IMG/VR virus record: IMGVR_UViG_3300046691_000283
Coordinates: 1 to 24,200 of that record
Direction: 5' to 3' (one strand)
Length of the DNA stretch: 24,200 nucleotides
From: a virus
Shown here: in pieces, positions 4,171 through 12,424 of the stretch
Numbering within the stretch: the first letter of the stretch is position 1
How the letters are laid out: each line of letters opens with the position of its first letter
The notes under the pieces: model-generated
Seen by the model: the letters and a program-made list of their open reading frames with translations, nothing else
The model's database searches: none
Told to the model about the DNA's origin: nothing
Position numbers and translations under genes: made by a program

Positions 4171-6247
4171 GCGTCTCGCCCAGGCGTACAGGCGAGGCTA
4201 TACACCCCCGCCGCGAATCAGTGTGCCCGAGTGGGCAGACACGTTCCGCCGGCTCGCCAAGGAATCGGGAAGCACTTCGGGAAACTGGCGGACGTCGACG
4301 GTTGAGGTCGGCCGAGGGCCGATGCTTGCCGTGACCGAGCCGGGCGTCCACATCATCACGGTGGAGGTGAGCACGCAGCTGCTGAAGACGGCGCTGCTGG
4401 AGAACGTGTTCGGGTACTTCGCGCACCTGGACCCTTGCCCGATGCTTCTCCTTCAGCCGAAGGAGGACGCCGCCGAGCAGTTTTCGAAGGAGCGCATCGC
4501 GCCGCTGATCCGGGTTACGCCGGAGCTGCGGGAGACGATGGGCTCCGGCAAGGGACGCAACGTCGAGGAGACGCTGCTCTACAAGCCGTTCCCGGGCGGC
4601 TTCCTCGCCATGGCCGGCGCGGGCAGCCCAGACAACCTGGCGCGCCGCCCGATACGTGTGCTGCTTGCGGACGAGGTCGACAAGTACCCGATCACCCGAG
4701 AGGGCGACCCGATCACCTTGGCCGAGGAGCGCACGGCGAGCTTCGGTGCGAACTGGCTATCGGTCCGCGCGTGCTCACCGACTGTCGAGGACGAAAGCCG
4801 GATAGCGGCAAGCTATGAGGACTCGGACCAGAGGCGCGCCTCGGTCCCTTGTCCCCATTGCGGGCACCGGCAGTTCCTCGACTTCTTCAAGCACGTCGAG
4901 TGGGACAAGGACGGCTCCACGCACAACACGAAGTCCGCGCGCATCTTCTGCGAGGCGTGTGGATGCATGTGGTCCGAGGGCGAGCGGCTCCGGTCGTTGC
5001 AGTCCATCCGCTGGCACCAGACCAAGGCCTATACGTGCTGCGGTACTCGTCACGTTCCACTGGACGACTACGAGTCGGCCTGGAAGGAAAAGGACGAAGG
5101 CGCCGTCGATCGGGTCTGGACGTGGTGGGCGGCCGATCGATTCGCGGTCTACCGCTGCATATGCCCCGATTGCGGCTCCATGGCCATCGACAACGAGCAT
5201 GCTGGCTTCCAAGCCAGCAAGCTCTACAGCCCCTGGTCCAAGGACAAGCCCTCTGATATCGCCCGAAAGTGGGTGCTGGCCAAGGACGACGAGGAAAAGA
5301 AGCAGGCGTTCTGGAACACACAGCTAGGCTTGCCGTACCGGCGCCACTCCGGTCGCGAGATTCAGATCGAGGCCCTTGCGGCCCGCGCTGAGATCTGGCC
5401 GGGCGACGTGCCTGAGCAGGGCGCGGTCGTCACCGCCGGCGTGGACGTGCAGGATTACCGCGTCGAGGTAGAGCATGTGGTCTGGGGGCGGAACGAAGAG
5501 TCCTGGTCCATCGCCTACCACGTGATCGATGGCGAGTTCAGTGATCCGAAGGTTCAGGTCCAGCTGGACATGTACCTCTCGCGTCTCTGGCACCGTGCCG
5601 ACGGTCGCGGCTTCGAGGTCATGGGCGCCTGTATCGACTCGGGCGGTCACCACACGCAAGCCGTGTACGACTTCTGCAAGGCGAGAATCGGACGGCGCAT
5701 CTGGGCGATCAAGGGCGAGTCGGCGCGAAGCGGGAAGCGATCGCCGGTGTGGCCCACGGCGCGGCCTTCCAGCCGCAACAAGAAGTCGTACCGGCCGGTC
5801 ATCATCGGCGTGAACGCGGCTAAGGACACGATTTCAAGCCGCCTCGCGCGCACCGAGCCCGGACCGGGCTACATGCACTTCCCGACGGACCGCGACATCA
5901 ATTACTACGCCCAGCTAACGGCCGAACGGTCGGTGCTCGTGACGAAGGGTGGTCAGCGGTACCGGGTATGGGAGCCGCGGCCTGGACGCGCGAATGAGGC
6001 GCTCGACTGCCGCGTCTATGCCTACGCCGCGCTGTGCGGGCTGCTTCACATGGGCCTGAAACTCAATCGGCGCGCTGACGAAGTGGCGCTGACGATTGGG
6101 CCGCCGGTAGCGCTTCCGACCGACGTGGCGGATGGCGAGCCACCAGAGCCCGCGGCACCGGCACCGCCGCCGCGGTCGAAAACAGGGCCCTCGGTGTCCA
6201 AGCCGGCGGCCACCCCGAAGAAGAACCTATCGTCGCGCCTCGCCTGA
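4109..6247 (+). CDS. terL: Terminase large subunit, lambda gpA family
   Basis: 712 residues. RRGYTPPPRISVPEWAD (28-43) is the usual gpA opening. The ATPase has a Walker A-like STQLLKTA (88-95), where the usual GK is LK, and Walker B VLLADEVD (184-191). A CPHC (248-251) and CEAC (281-284) pair plus CICPDCG (350-356) suggest zinc knuckles. The RNase H-like nuclease domain has VDVQ (D446), CIDSGG (D510) and EALDCRVYA (D633) as likely metal-binding acids. The C-terminal 60 residues are Pro/Ala-rich and probably reach to portal or prohead. Role: cuts concatemeric DNA at cos and pumps it through the portal with ATP. Length matches the family (about 640-720). ATG 4109 lies inside terS with only a weak ribosome site, so coupling is likely. 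Confidence 0.96.
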   Translation: MSTSKSPSSANHRPTSPDRAERLAQAYRRGYTPPPRISVPEWADTFRRLAKESGSTSGNWRTSTVEVGRGPMLAVTEPGVHIITVEVSTQLLKTALLENVFGYFAHLDPCPMLLLQPKEDAAEQFSKERIAPLIRVTPELRETMGSGKGRNVEETLLYKPFPGGFLAMAGAGSPDNLARRPIRVLLADEVDKYPITREGDPITLAEERTASFGANWLSVRACSPTVEDESRIAASYEDSDQRRASVPCPHCGHRQFLDFFKHVEWDKDGSTHNTKSARIFCEACGCMWSEGERLRSLQSIRWHQTKAYTCCGTRHVPLDDYESAWKEKDEGAVDRVWTWWAADRFAVYRCICPDCGSMAIDNEHAGFQASKLYSPWSKDKPSDIARKWVLAKDDEEKKQAFWNTQLGLPYRRHSGREIQIEALAARAEIWPGDVPEQGAVVTAGVDVQDYRVEVEHVVWGRNEESWSIAYHVIDGEFSDPKVQVQLDMYLSRLWHRADGRGFEVMGACIDSGGHHTQAVYDFCKARIGRRIWAIKGESARSGKRSPVWPTARPSSRNKKSYRPVIIGVNAAKDTISSRLARTEPGPGYMHFPTDRDINYYAQLTAERSVLVTKGGQRYRVWEPRPGRANEALDCRVYAYAALCGLLHMGLKLNRRADEVALTIGPPVALPTDVADGEPPEPAAPAPPPRSKTGPSVSKPAATPKKNLSSRLA

Positions 6248-6264
6248 GGTGCGCGGAGAAACGC

Positions 6265-6540
6265 ATGCGCTGTGCTCCGTTCAACCCCGCAACGAGCCTC
6301 CTTGCGGGGATGCCGACGGAAACGCTGAGGAAGAACCTCGCCGATGCACAGCAGGCCTACATCGATCTGGCCACCGGCGCGAAGGGCGAAACCTACAGCT
6401 ATACCCAGGGCGATGGTTCGAAGTCCGTCACCTACACGCGCGGAAACATTGCCCAGCTAGCTGCCCTGATCCAGATGCTTCAGGCGCAGCTCGGCATCGT
6501 GCCCCGCCCCCGTAACCCCATCCGGCCGCTCTACCGCTGA
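6265..6540 (+). CDS. W: Head-tail joining protein gpW family
   Basis: 91 residues, small and helix-rich: NPATSLLAGMPTETLRKNLADAQQAYIDLATGAKGETYSYTQGDGSKSVTY, then a second helix (IAQLAALIQMLQAQLG) and a short basic tail (RPRNPIRPLYR). The helix-hairpin-helix plan with LxxxLxxAQxAxxxLxxG and a YTxGDG-SVTY hairpin is that of lambda gpW, which stabilises packaged DNA and forms part of the connector below the portal. The position between terminase and portal is the same as lambda W. Length is slightly greater than lambda's 68 because of an N-terminal extension; a second in-frame Met at residue 16 (MPTETL) is an alternative start. GGAG lies before ATG 6265. The stop overlaps the portal ATG (TGATG). 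Confidence 0.87.
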   Translation: MRCAPFNPATSLLAGMPTETLRKNLADAQQAYIDLATGAKGETYSYTQGDGSKSVTYTRGNIAQLAALIQMLQAQLGIVPRPRNPIRPLYR

Positions 6541-8192
6541 TGACTGATCGCTCCGAAAACGTGCCGGTCATCCTCGACTCGCGGGGACAGCCGATCGTGC
6601 CGAATCGTGCGCGTGCGCTAGCCCCGGGTGGCAACGCGCCTTACGACGCTGCGGACAACTACGGCGCGCACGTCGCAGCCTGGCAGCCGTACCTGTACTC
6701 GCCCGACGGCGAGCTCAACATGTACCGCGATCGCATCGTGGCGCGCGTGCGCGACCTGGTGCGCAACGACGGCTGGGCCTCTGGTGCCGTCACGCGGATC
6801 CTCGACAATGCGATCGGCGGTCATTACCGGCCGCTGTTCCGTCCGGATTACCGCGCGCTGGCAGCCTACACCGGCAAATCCACGTTCGATGCGCAGTGGG
6901 CGCACGAGTTCGGGCGCGTCGCCGAAGCCCACTATCGCAGCTGGGCCTTCGACCCGAACCACTACTGCGACGCTCAGCGCAATCTGACGTTCCCGCAGAT
7001 GATGCGGCTCGCCTTCCGGCACAAGATCGTGGACGGCGACGGCCTGGCGCAGATGGTGTGGCTGCCAGAACGCATCGGGCTGGGCCGCGCCCGATACGCC
7101 ACGGCGGTTCAGATCCTCGACCCTGACCGCCTGTCCAATCCTCAACTGCAATTCGACACCGCCTCCTCGCGAGGCGGTGTGCAGGTCGATCGGTACGGCG
7201 CCGCTCATGGCTACTGGATCCGACGTGCTCACCAGGGCGATTGGTGGGCCGCTGCGGACAGCGTTACGTGGGACTCGATCCCGCGCGAGACGGATTGGGG
7301 GCGCCCGATCGTCGTGCACGACTTCGACCACGAGCGCGCCGGCCAGCACCGCGGCGGTGCAGGTATCTTCACGCCCATCCTTCAGCGGATGCGCATGCTC
7401 GCGAAGATGGATTCGACGGAACTGGATGCGGCGGTCATCAACTCGATGTTCGGCGCCTACCTCGAAAGTCCGTTCGATCCTCAGCTCGTGGAGCAGGCCA
7501 TCGGCGATAGCGTCGAGATGTCCGCCTACCAGACCGCCCGAAGCGACTTCCACGCCGATCGCCGGACGATGCTCGGCGACGTCAAGGTCCCGATCCTGTT
7601 CCCCGGCGAGAAGATCAACACGGTCAAGGCCGAACGGCCGAACGCCAACTTCTCGCAGTTTGAGAAGGTGTTCCTCCGAAACTTTGCCGCGGCGACCGGG
7701 TTGTCCTCGCAGCAGATCAGCCAGGACTGGTCGGACACGAACTACAGCTCGGCCCGCGGCGCGCTGCTTGAAGCATTCAAGACCCTCAAGCGCCGCCAGG
7801 CGGACTTCAGCACGGGCTTCGCTCAGCCGGTGGTGGGTTGCTGGCTCGAGGAATCCATGGATGTGGACGATTACCCGATGCCTGCTGGCGCCCCGTCCTT
7901 CGCCGAGTGCCGGGCGATGTACAGCCGTGCGGAGTGGATGGGCCCGGCCCGCGGCTGGATTGATCCGGTCGCGGAGAAGCAGGGCTCCGTCCTCGGGATG
8001 GACGCCGGACTGTCCACGCTGCAGCTGGAGTGCATGGAGCAGGGCCTCGACTACGAGGAAGTGCTCGAGCAGCGGGCGCGTGAGATCGAGAAGTTCAAGG
8101 AGCTCGGCATTCCGGTCCCGACATGGGCGGGGATGCAGGTTCCCGGCTACACGCCGGCGAGCGAGACCATCACCAAGCCGGAGCCGACCTGA
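6540..8192 (+). CDS. B: Portal protein, lambda gpB family
   Basis: 550 residues (lambda gpB is 533). Family hallmarks: an N-terminal segment with DGWASGAVTRILDNAIGG, the core RGGVQVDRYGAAHGYWIRR, DFDHERAGQHRGGAGIFTPILQRMR and ATGLSSQQISQDWSDTNYSSARGALLEAFKTLKRRQ, and an acidic or helical C-terminus. Forms the dodecameric ring at one vertex through which DNA enters and leaves and which nucleates head assembly. It is followed by the S49 protease with TGATG overlap, the lambda B-C arrangement. Start ATG 6540 overlaps the W stop. A perfect 10-bp inverted repeat lies inside the gene at 7156-7180. Confidence 0.95.
   Translation: MTDRSENVPVILDSRGQPIVPNRARALAPGGNAPYDAADNYGAHVAAWQPYLYSPDGELNMYRDRIVARVRDLVRNDGWASGAVTRILDNAIGGHYRPLFRPDYRALAAYTGKSTFDAQWAHEFGRVAEAHYRSWAFDPNHYCDAQRNLTFPQMMRLAFRHKIVDGDGLAQMVWLPERIGLGRARYATAVQILDPDRLSNPQLQFDTASSRGGVQVDRYGAAHGYWIRRAHQGDWWAAADSVTWDSIPRETDWGRPIVVHDFDHERAGQHRGGAGIFTPILQRMRMLAKMDSTELDAAVINSMFGAYLESPFDPQLVEQAIGDSVEMSAYQTARSDFHADRRTMLGDVKVPILFPGEKINTVKAERPNANFSQFEKVFLRNFAAATGLSSQQISQDWSDTNYSSARGALLEAFKTLKRRQADFSTGFAQPVVGCWLEESMDVDDYPMPAGAPSFAECRAMYSRAEWMGPARGWIDPVAEKQGSVLGMDAGLSTLQLECMEQGLDYEEVLEQRAREIEKFKELGIPVPTWAGMQVPGYTPASETITKPEPT
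7156..7180 (+). repeat. Perfect 10-bp inverted repeat within the portal gene
   Basis: ACACCGCCTC (7156-7165) and GAGGCGGTGT (7171-7180) enclose the 5-base loop CTCGC. It would form a strong mRNA hairpin in mid-gene (codons for DTASSRGGVQV). There is no T tract, so it is not a terminator. It may be chance in GC-rich coding DNA or an RNA-folding or processing element. Confidence 0.5.
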
Positions 8193-9064
8193 TGCAGTTC
8201 GCCCACCTGGCGCAGCGCCTGTTCAACCGGCCGCTCGCCATTCACCGCGACAAGGCCGAGGTCATCATGGCCGCGCTCGCGGAACGCCTTGGCGTGACGC
8301 GGATGATCAACGTCGATGGCGAGGCCATCCGTCCGCGCGCTGGGTTCTACGACGAAGACTCGGGCTACGAGTACCGCGACCGGGACAAGGGCTACGACCT
8401 GGTCGGTAGCACGGCCGTGATCCCCGTGCATGGCACGCTCGTCCAGAAGCTGGGCTGCCTCCGGCCGTGGTCGGGTATGACCGGCTATGACGGCATCCGT
8501 CAGGGCTTCATGACGGCCATGAACGACGACGATGTGAAGGCCGTGGTGCTCGATGTGGACTCGCCGGGAGGCGAGGTCGCCGGGTGCTTTGACCTGGTCG
8601 ACACGATCTACGGCGCGCGCGGCGATAAGCCCATCCGCTCGATCCTAACGGAGAGCGCCTACTCGGCCGGATACGCGATCGCCAGCGCCGCGGACAAGAT
8701 CTACGTGCCCCGCACGGGTGGTACCGGATCGATCGGCGTCATCTGCATGCACGTGGACCTGTCGAAGGCGCTAACCAGCGCCGGTGTGCAGGTCACCTTC
8801 ATCCACTACGGAGACCGGAAAGCCGACGGCCATTCCGAGATCCCCCTGTCGAAGGAAGCGTTCGATCGCTTCCAGGCCGACATCAACACCATGGGCGAGC
8901 TCTTCGTCGAGACCGTCGCCCGTAACCGGAATATCGCGGCCAGCAAGGTACGCGATACCCAAGCCGTGACGTACCTGGGCGCCGAAGGCGTCACCAAGGG
9001 CCTCGCGGACGCTGTTGCGGCGCCTGATGCCGCTTTTCGGGCGCTCATTGCCGAGCTGGCCTAA
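8192..9064 (+). CDS. C: S49-family prohead protease (lambda gpC N-terminal domain type)
   Basis: 290 residues. A SppA/ClpP-fold peptidase: AVIPVHGTLV, GYDGIRQGF, VVLDVDSPGGEVAG (121-131), TESAYSAGYAIASAADKIYVPRTGGTGSIGVI, with Ser158 in SAGY as likely nucleophile and Lys210 in GDRKADGH as likely base. Role: processes scaffold and portal inside the prohead during maturation. Lambda gpC is longer (about 439 residues) because its C-terminal third is the Nu3 scaffold. Here the protein stops soon after the catalytic domain and a separate gene follows at 9084. Start ATG 8192 overlaps the portal stop. Confidence 0.93.
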   Translation: MQFAHLAQRLFNRPLAIHRDKAEVIMAALAERLGVTRMINVDGEAIRPRAGFYDEDSGYEYRDRDKGYDLVGSTAVIPVHGTLVQKLGCLRPWSGMTGYDGIRQGFMTAMNDDDVKAVVLDVDSPGGEVAGCFDLVDTIYGARGDKPIRSILTESAYSAGYAIASAADKIYVPRTGGTGSIGVICMHVDLSKALTSAGVQVTFIHYGDRKADGHSEIPLSKEAFDRFQADINTMGELFVETVARNRNIAASKVRDTQAVTYLGAEGVTKGLADAVAAPDAAFRALIAELA

Positions 9065-9083
9065 ATCACCGGAGACACCACCC

Positions 9084-9704
9084 ATGAGCATGCGTACCAA
9101 GCTCACCGCACCGTTCGCGCACCTTCTCGGCCTCGCCGCGAGTGCCGAGGATGACAACGAGAAGGACAAGAATGGCCGTCGCGCCGAAGAGGACGACGAC
9201 AAGGACGAAAAGGACAAGGACGGCAAGGCACGTCGTGCCGAGGATGACAAAGATAAGGACGACGAGGCCAAGGGCGGTGGCGCCGAAGAGGACGACGAGA
9301 AGGACAAGGACGACGACAAGTCGAGCCGCCGCGCCAAGGGCGAGAATGACGATGAGGACATGGAAGACGACGAAGACGAGATGCGCGGCAACAGCGCGGC
9401 CGCGAAGGCCCGGCGCCGCGAACGCGCTCGCTGTGCCGCCATCTTCGGCTGCAAGGCCGCTGGCGTCCGCCCCGACGTCGCGGCGACGCTCGCCTTCAGC
9501 ACGAACATGTCCAGGACGGAAGCGATCGCGGTCCTGGCGTCGACCGCCGCTGGTGCGGAGCCGCGCCGCCGCGGCCTGGACGACCGCATGGCTTCCCTGA
9601 AAACGCCCGTCGCTGGCGTTGACGGCGGTGCTTCGGCGCCCGCCGGCATGAGCCCGGTCGCCGCTGCCATTGTCGCCGCCGGCGAAAAGGCCCGCGGTAA
9701 GTAA
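9084..9704 (+). CDS. Putative capsid scaffold-like protein with highly charged Asp/Lys repeat region
   Basis: 206 residues. Residues 21-101 are almost entirely D, E, K, R, N and G (for example EEDDDKDEKDKDGK), with RRA at 32, 50 and 82 marking imperfect repeats; the DNA repeats GCGCCGAAGAGGACGACGA at 9181-9199 and 9280-9298. Residues 105-155 are helical, with RRERARCAAIFGCKAAG and LAFSTNMSRTEAIAVLA. A segment of this kind (R-x-R...I...A-G...LAF-T-MS-EA..LL) is familiar from the C-terminal, scaffold part of gpC-type proteins. The gene sits between protease and D, where lambda makes Nu3. I infer a stand-alone scaffold cleaved or expelled during maturation. GGAG precedes ATG 9084. The acidic tract could mimic DNA or chelate cations. 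Confidence 0.72.
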   Translation: MSMRTKLTAPFAHLLGLAASAEDDNEKDKNGRRAEEDDDKDEKDKDGKARRAEDDKDKDDEAKGGGAEEDDEKDKDDDKSSRRAKGENDDEDMEDDEDEMRGNSAAAKARRRERARCAAIFGCKAAGVRPDVAATLAFSTNMSRTEAIAVLASTAAGAEPRRRGLDDRMASLKTPVAGVDGGASAPAGMSPVAAAIVAAGEKARGK

Positions 9705-9738
9705 TCGCCGCCCACACCCAACGAATCAGGAGCACCCC

Positions 9739-10434
9739 ATGACGCTCACGCCCTCCATCATCGGCGACAACGTCCAGCAGCCGGGCATCCAGGCACAGGT
9801 CTATGTGCCCGACCAGCTGATCGCCGACGCCCGTAACCTCGTCTCGCAGCCGATCATCCTCGGCGCTGGCAACCTCAAGCGAGGCACCGTGCTGGGCCAG
9901 CAGACGGCCGTGCCGGTGACCGCCGCCGCGGCCCCGGGCAACACCGGAAACGGCACGATCGGCACCCTCGGTGTCGGCTCGGCGCCGAAGACCGGTCGCT
10001 ATACCGCCACCGCGACGGCGGCCACGACCTTCGCCGTGGTCGATCCCGAAGGAGTTTCCCTCGGCAACGCCACGGCGGGAACCGCCTTCACCAGTACCGG
10101 CGTGGGCTTCACCATCACGGCCGGCGGTACCGCCTTCGTCGCTGGCGATGCGTTCTACATCGATGTGGAGGATGCCGTCGGCGTCTACATCCAGTCGGTG
10201 CGCACTGCGAATGACGGCAGTCAGAACCCGGTGGCCATCCTCGCGGATGACGCCGACGCCTCGGCTGGTCCTGTGACTGCCGGTGCGTACCTGGCCGGAG
10301 AGTTCAACCTTGCCGCAGTGATTCGCGATGCCAGTTGGACCGCACCTCAGCTCATCAGCGCGGCTCGCCCGTACAGCATCTTCCTCAAGAGTTCGGTCTC
10401 GGCGGCCCCGCCGTCCAACAACAGCGCCCCGTAA
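9739..10434 (+). CDS. D: Head decoration protein, lambda gpD family, with inserted domain
   Basis: 231 residues versus 110 in lambda. The gpD-like parts are at both ends: an N-terminal arm (PSIIGDNVQQPGIQAQVYVPD) with LVSQPIILGAGNLKRGTVLGQ, and a C-terminal part with SQNPVAILADDADASAGPVTAGAYLAGEFNLAAVI. Between about residues 62 and 148 is a Gly/Thr/Ala-rich beta segment (NTGNGTIGTLGVGSAPKTGRY ... FTITAGGTAFVAGDAFYI) absent from lambda D, which looks like an extra beta-sandwich domain exposed on the capsid. Role: trimeric cement protein that locks the expanded capsid at the three-fold sites. CAGGAG precedes ATG 9739. A terminator hairpin follows the gene. Confidence 0.9.
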   Translation: MTLTPSIIGDNVQQPGIQAQVYVPDQLIADARNLVSQPIILGAGNLKRGTVLGQQTAVPVTAAAAPGNTGNGTIGTLGVGSAPKTGRYTATATAATTFAVVDPEGVSLGNATAGTAFTSTGVGFTITAGGTAFVAGDAFYIDVEDAVGVYIQSVRTANDGSQNPVAILADDADASAGPVTAGAYLAGEFNLAAVIRDASWTAPQLISAARPYSIFLKSSVSAAPPSNNSAP

Positions 10435-10460
10435 ACCAAACCACTCAGCAGGCTCAATCG

Positions 10461-10490
10461 AAGGCCCCGCATCGCGGGGCCTTTTCTTTT
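10461..10490 (+). terminator. Strong intrinsic terminator between D and E
   Basis: AAGGCCCCGC (10461-10470), loop ATC, then GCGGGGCCTT (10474-10483), followed by TTCTTTT. It is a 10-bp GC-rich stem with a U tract, a textbook rho-independent terminator, placed inside the late operon only about 35 bases before the major capsid gene. It would need antitermination or partial read-through, or it protects mRNA ends. Confidence 0.85.
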
Positions 10491-10524
10491 GGGCCATCAC
10501 CGACGCCCTACACGGAGAGGCCCG

Positions 10525-11604
10525 ATGAGCGCCACGACCACTTTTCCCTTCAGCACCACCGACCTGATCCAGGTCGTCCCGACGCTGAAGCGTTCCCAGA
10601 AGTTCCTTCTGGACCGCTTCTTCCCCAATGTCGTCACCAGCGACACGGAGTTCGTCGCCATCGATATCGATGTTGGCCTGCGCCGCATGTCGCCGTTCGT
10701 CAGCCCGCTCGTTCAGGGAAAGCTGGTCGAGCAGCGCCGTTACCAGACGAACCTTTACAAACCAGCCTACATCAAGGACAAGCGCGCCCCGGACCTGCGC
10801 AAGCCAGTCATGCGCCAGATCGGCGAGCGGATCGGCGGCGGCGAACTCACCGGAGCAGAGCGCGAGCAGGCGAACATCAACTTCGAGATGACCGACCAGA
10901 TCGATATGCTTGATCGCCGCCTCGAATGGATGGCCGCACAGGCCCTTCGCACGGGCACCGTGCTCGTCGAGGGCGAGGGCTTCGAAAGCGAACTGGTCGA
11001 TTTCGGTCGCGACAGCGCACTGACCGTGGCCCTCACGGGCAACAACCAGTGGGGCGTCACCGCCAACTTCGACGCGGACGGCCGCGACCCGGTCCCGGCG
11101 CAGAGCATCGAGCGGTGGCAGCACGACATCCTTCGCCTGTCTGGCGCGCAGGTCGAGGACATCATCTTCACGACGACGCCTTGGTTGAACTTTGCCAACG
11201 CGCGGGAAGTGAAAGGCGCTATCTGGTTCCCGAAGCAGGGGGAAGGCGGGAACGTAATCGATCCGGGTGCGACGATCGCACCGGGTGCCGTCTACAAGGG
11301 ACGCTGGGGCAACTACAACCTCTGGGTCTACAACGACTGGTTCATCGACGAGAACGGCGTCGAGCAGCCGATGATCCCGGACGGCACGGTGATCATGTCG
11401 GGCCCGCAGCTCATGGGCACTCGTGCGTTTGGCCAGATCATGGATCCGGCCTTCAACTACGCTTCCCTGCCCTACGCGCCGAAGACCTGGGTCGAGAACG
11501 ATCCGGCGCAACGGATCCTGCTCATGCAGAGCTCTCCCATCGTGATCCCGAGCCGCGTGAACGCTTCGTTCGCGGCGACGGTGTGCGCGCCGAAGGTGTT
11601 CTGA
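10525..11604 (+). CDS. E: Major capsid protein, lambda gpE family
   Basis: 359 residues (lambda E is 341). The N-terminal FSTTDLIQVVPTLKRSQKFLLDRFFPNVVTSDTEFVAIDID, then RRMSPFVSPLVQGKLVEQRRYQTNLYKPAYIKDKR, and the C-terminal PYAPKTWVENDPAQRILLMQSSPIVIPSRVNA are the gpE family signature, including the DPAxRxLxxQSSPLxxP motif. HK97-fold shell protein, about 415 copies per T=7 head in the family. CGGAGAGG stands just before ATG 10525, a strong ribosome site suited to high expression. The stop overlaps the next ATG (TGATG). Codons are strongly GC-ending, in line with high expression. Confidence 0.95.
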   Translation: MSATTTFPFSTTDLIQVVPTLKRSQKFLLDRFFPNVVTSDTEFVAIDIDVGLRRMSPFVSPLVQGKLVEQRRYQTNLYKPAYIKDKRAPDLRKPVMRQIGERIGGGELTGAEREQANINFEMTDQIDMLDRRLEWMAAQALRTGTVLVEGEGFESELVDFGRDSALTVALTGNNQWGVTANFDADGRDPVPAQSIERWQHDILRLSGAQVEDIIFTTTPWLNFANAREVKGAIWFPKQGEGGNVIDPGATIAPGAVYKGRWGNYNLWVYNDWFIDENGVEQPMIPDGTVIMSGPQLMGTRAFGQIMDPAFNYASLPYAPKTWVENDPAQRILLMQSSPIVIPSRVNASFAATVCAPKVF

Positions 11605-12095
11605 TGAGCCGCGGACAGAGCAATCAGCCTGGGCGCGGCGCTGCGTCCAACTCGGCTCCGGGCAGTGCGACGAGCCCGGTATTTCCCGGCGCGCCGGCGC
11701 CCACTGTGTCGGACGGGGATAAGGACCAAGTGTCGACCATCCTCCCTCCGGCGTCCGAAATTGCCCCCGCTCCGGCCACCGACAGCCCCAAAACTCTGGA
11801 CGATGCGGCCGACAACGACCTCGAACCGGATACTGCCGGCGAGCCGAAGACGGAGTCGGCTCCCGAGAAAGAGCCTGAAGCGCGCCGCCAGGTGAAGCGA
11901 GGCCATGTGGAATGCACCGTGGCCAAGGGGCGAACCGTGCAGGACGCCGACGGGATGCACCGCCGGGCCGGTGAATCGGTTCGTGTCCACACGGACGATT
12001 ACGATCGCCTCGTGGAGCTCGGCTTCATCGCGAAGCCGGAACGGAAGTTCGTCGCGCCCGCGAAGAAGGGCCCTTCGGTAACTCGGGGCGGCTGA
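11604..12095 (+). CDS. Small head-module protein at the lambda FI position
   Basis: 163 residues in two parts. Residues 1-95 are low-complexity, rich in P, A, S, T, D and E (disordered). Residues 97-145 form a small beta-rich domain (KRGHVECTVAKGRTVQDADGMHRRAGESVRVHTDDYDRLVELGFI), seen in short phage proteins next to capsid genes. The end is basic (KPERKFVAPAKKG). It lies between E and FII, where lambda has FI, a protein that helps terminase dock on proheads. No sequence likeness to FI can be claimed, so the function is unknown. It overlaps both neighbours by start/stop codons, which supports it being translated. Confidence 0.75.
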   Translation: MSRGQSNQPGRGAASNSAPGSATSPVFPGAPAPTVSDGDKDQVSTILPPASEIAPAPATDSPKTLDDAADNDLEPDTAGEPKTESAPEKEPEARRQVKRGHVECTVAKGRTVQDADGMHRRAGESVRVHTDDYDRLVELGFIAKPERKFVAPAKKGPSVTRGG

Positions 12096-12424
12096 TGGCC
12101 ATTGACTGGGACAGGCACGTCCTGGCGCCACTGGAACAGGTGTTCGCCGAGCCTGCGGAATACATCCCGCAGGTCGGCGATCCCTACGCCATCGAAGGTG
12201 TCTTCGACAGCGCCTACAAGGACGTCGACCTGATCGACCCACAGGTCGACGCCACGACGACAAAGCCTGTCATCGGCATTCGGCGTGCGGTGCTTCGTGC
12301 GGAACCGGTGCAGGGCGATCGCGTGCGCATCCCCAGCGTCAGCACGCTGTTCCTTGTCAGGGAAGTGCGTCCCGACGGCCACGGATCAGTGAAGCTGATG
12401 CTTGCGGATACGGGGTTGCCATGA
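12095..12424 (+). CDS. FII: Head-tail joining protein, lambda FII-like
   Basis: 109 residues. Aligns by eye with lambda FII: YAIEGVFDSAYKDVDLIDPQV, then IGIRRAVLRAEPVQGDRVRIPSVSTLFLVREVRPDGHGSVKLMLADT corresponds to the SLFVRTDEVRQLRRGDTLTI...FWVDRVSPDDGGSCHLWL part of FII. Known role: binds the filled head at the connector and offers the surface to which the tail attaches. Here it must meet a Mu-type contractile tail rather than a lambda tail, so its tail-facing surface is expected to differ from lambda FII. The stop overlaps the next start. Confidence 0.85.
   Translation: MAIDWDRHVLAPLEQVFAEPAEYIPQVGDPYAIEGVFDSAYKDVDLIDPQVDATTTKPVIGIRRAVLRAEPVQGDRVRIPSVSTLFLVREVRPDGHGSVKLMLADTGLP

Noticed and set aside
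9496-11511. Long open frame on the minus strand (about 670 codons) opposite scaffold, D and E
   Set aside because: It mirrors well-recognised + strand genes and comes from GC-rich codon bias; the protein is Arg/Asp/Gly-rich without recognisable motifs and there is no minus-strand promoter or ribosome site.
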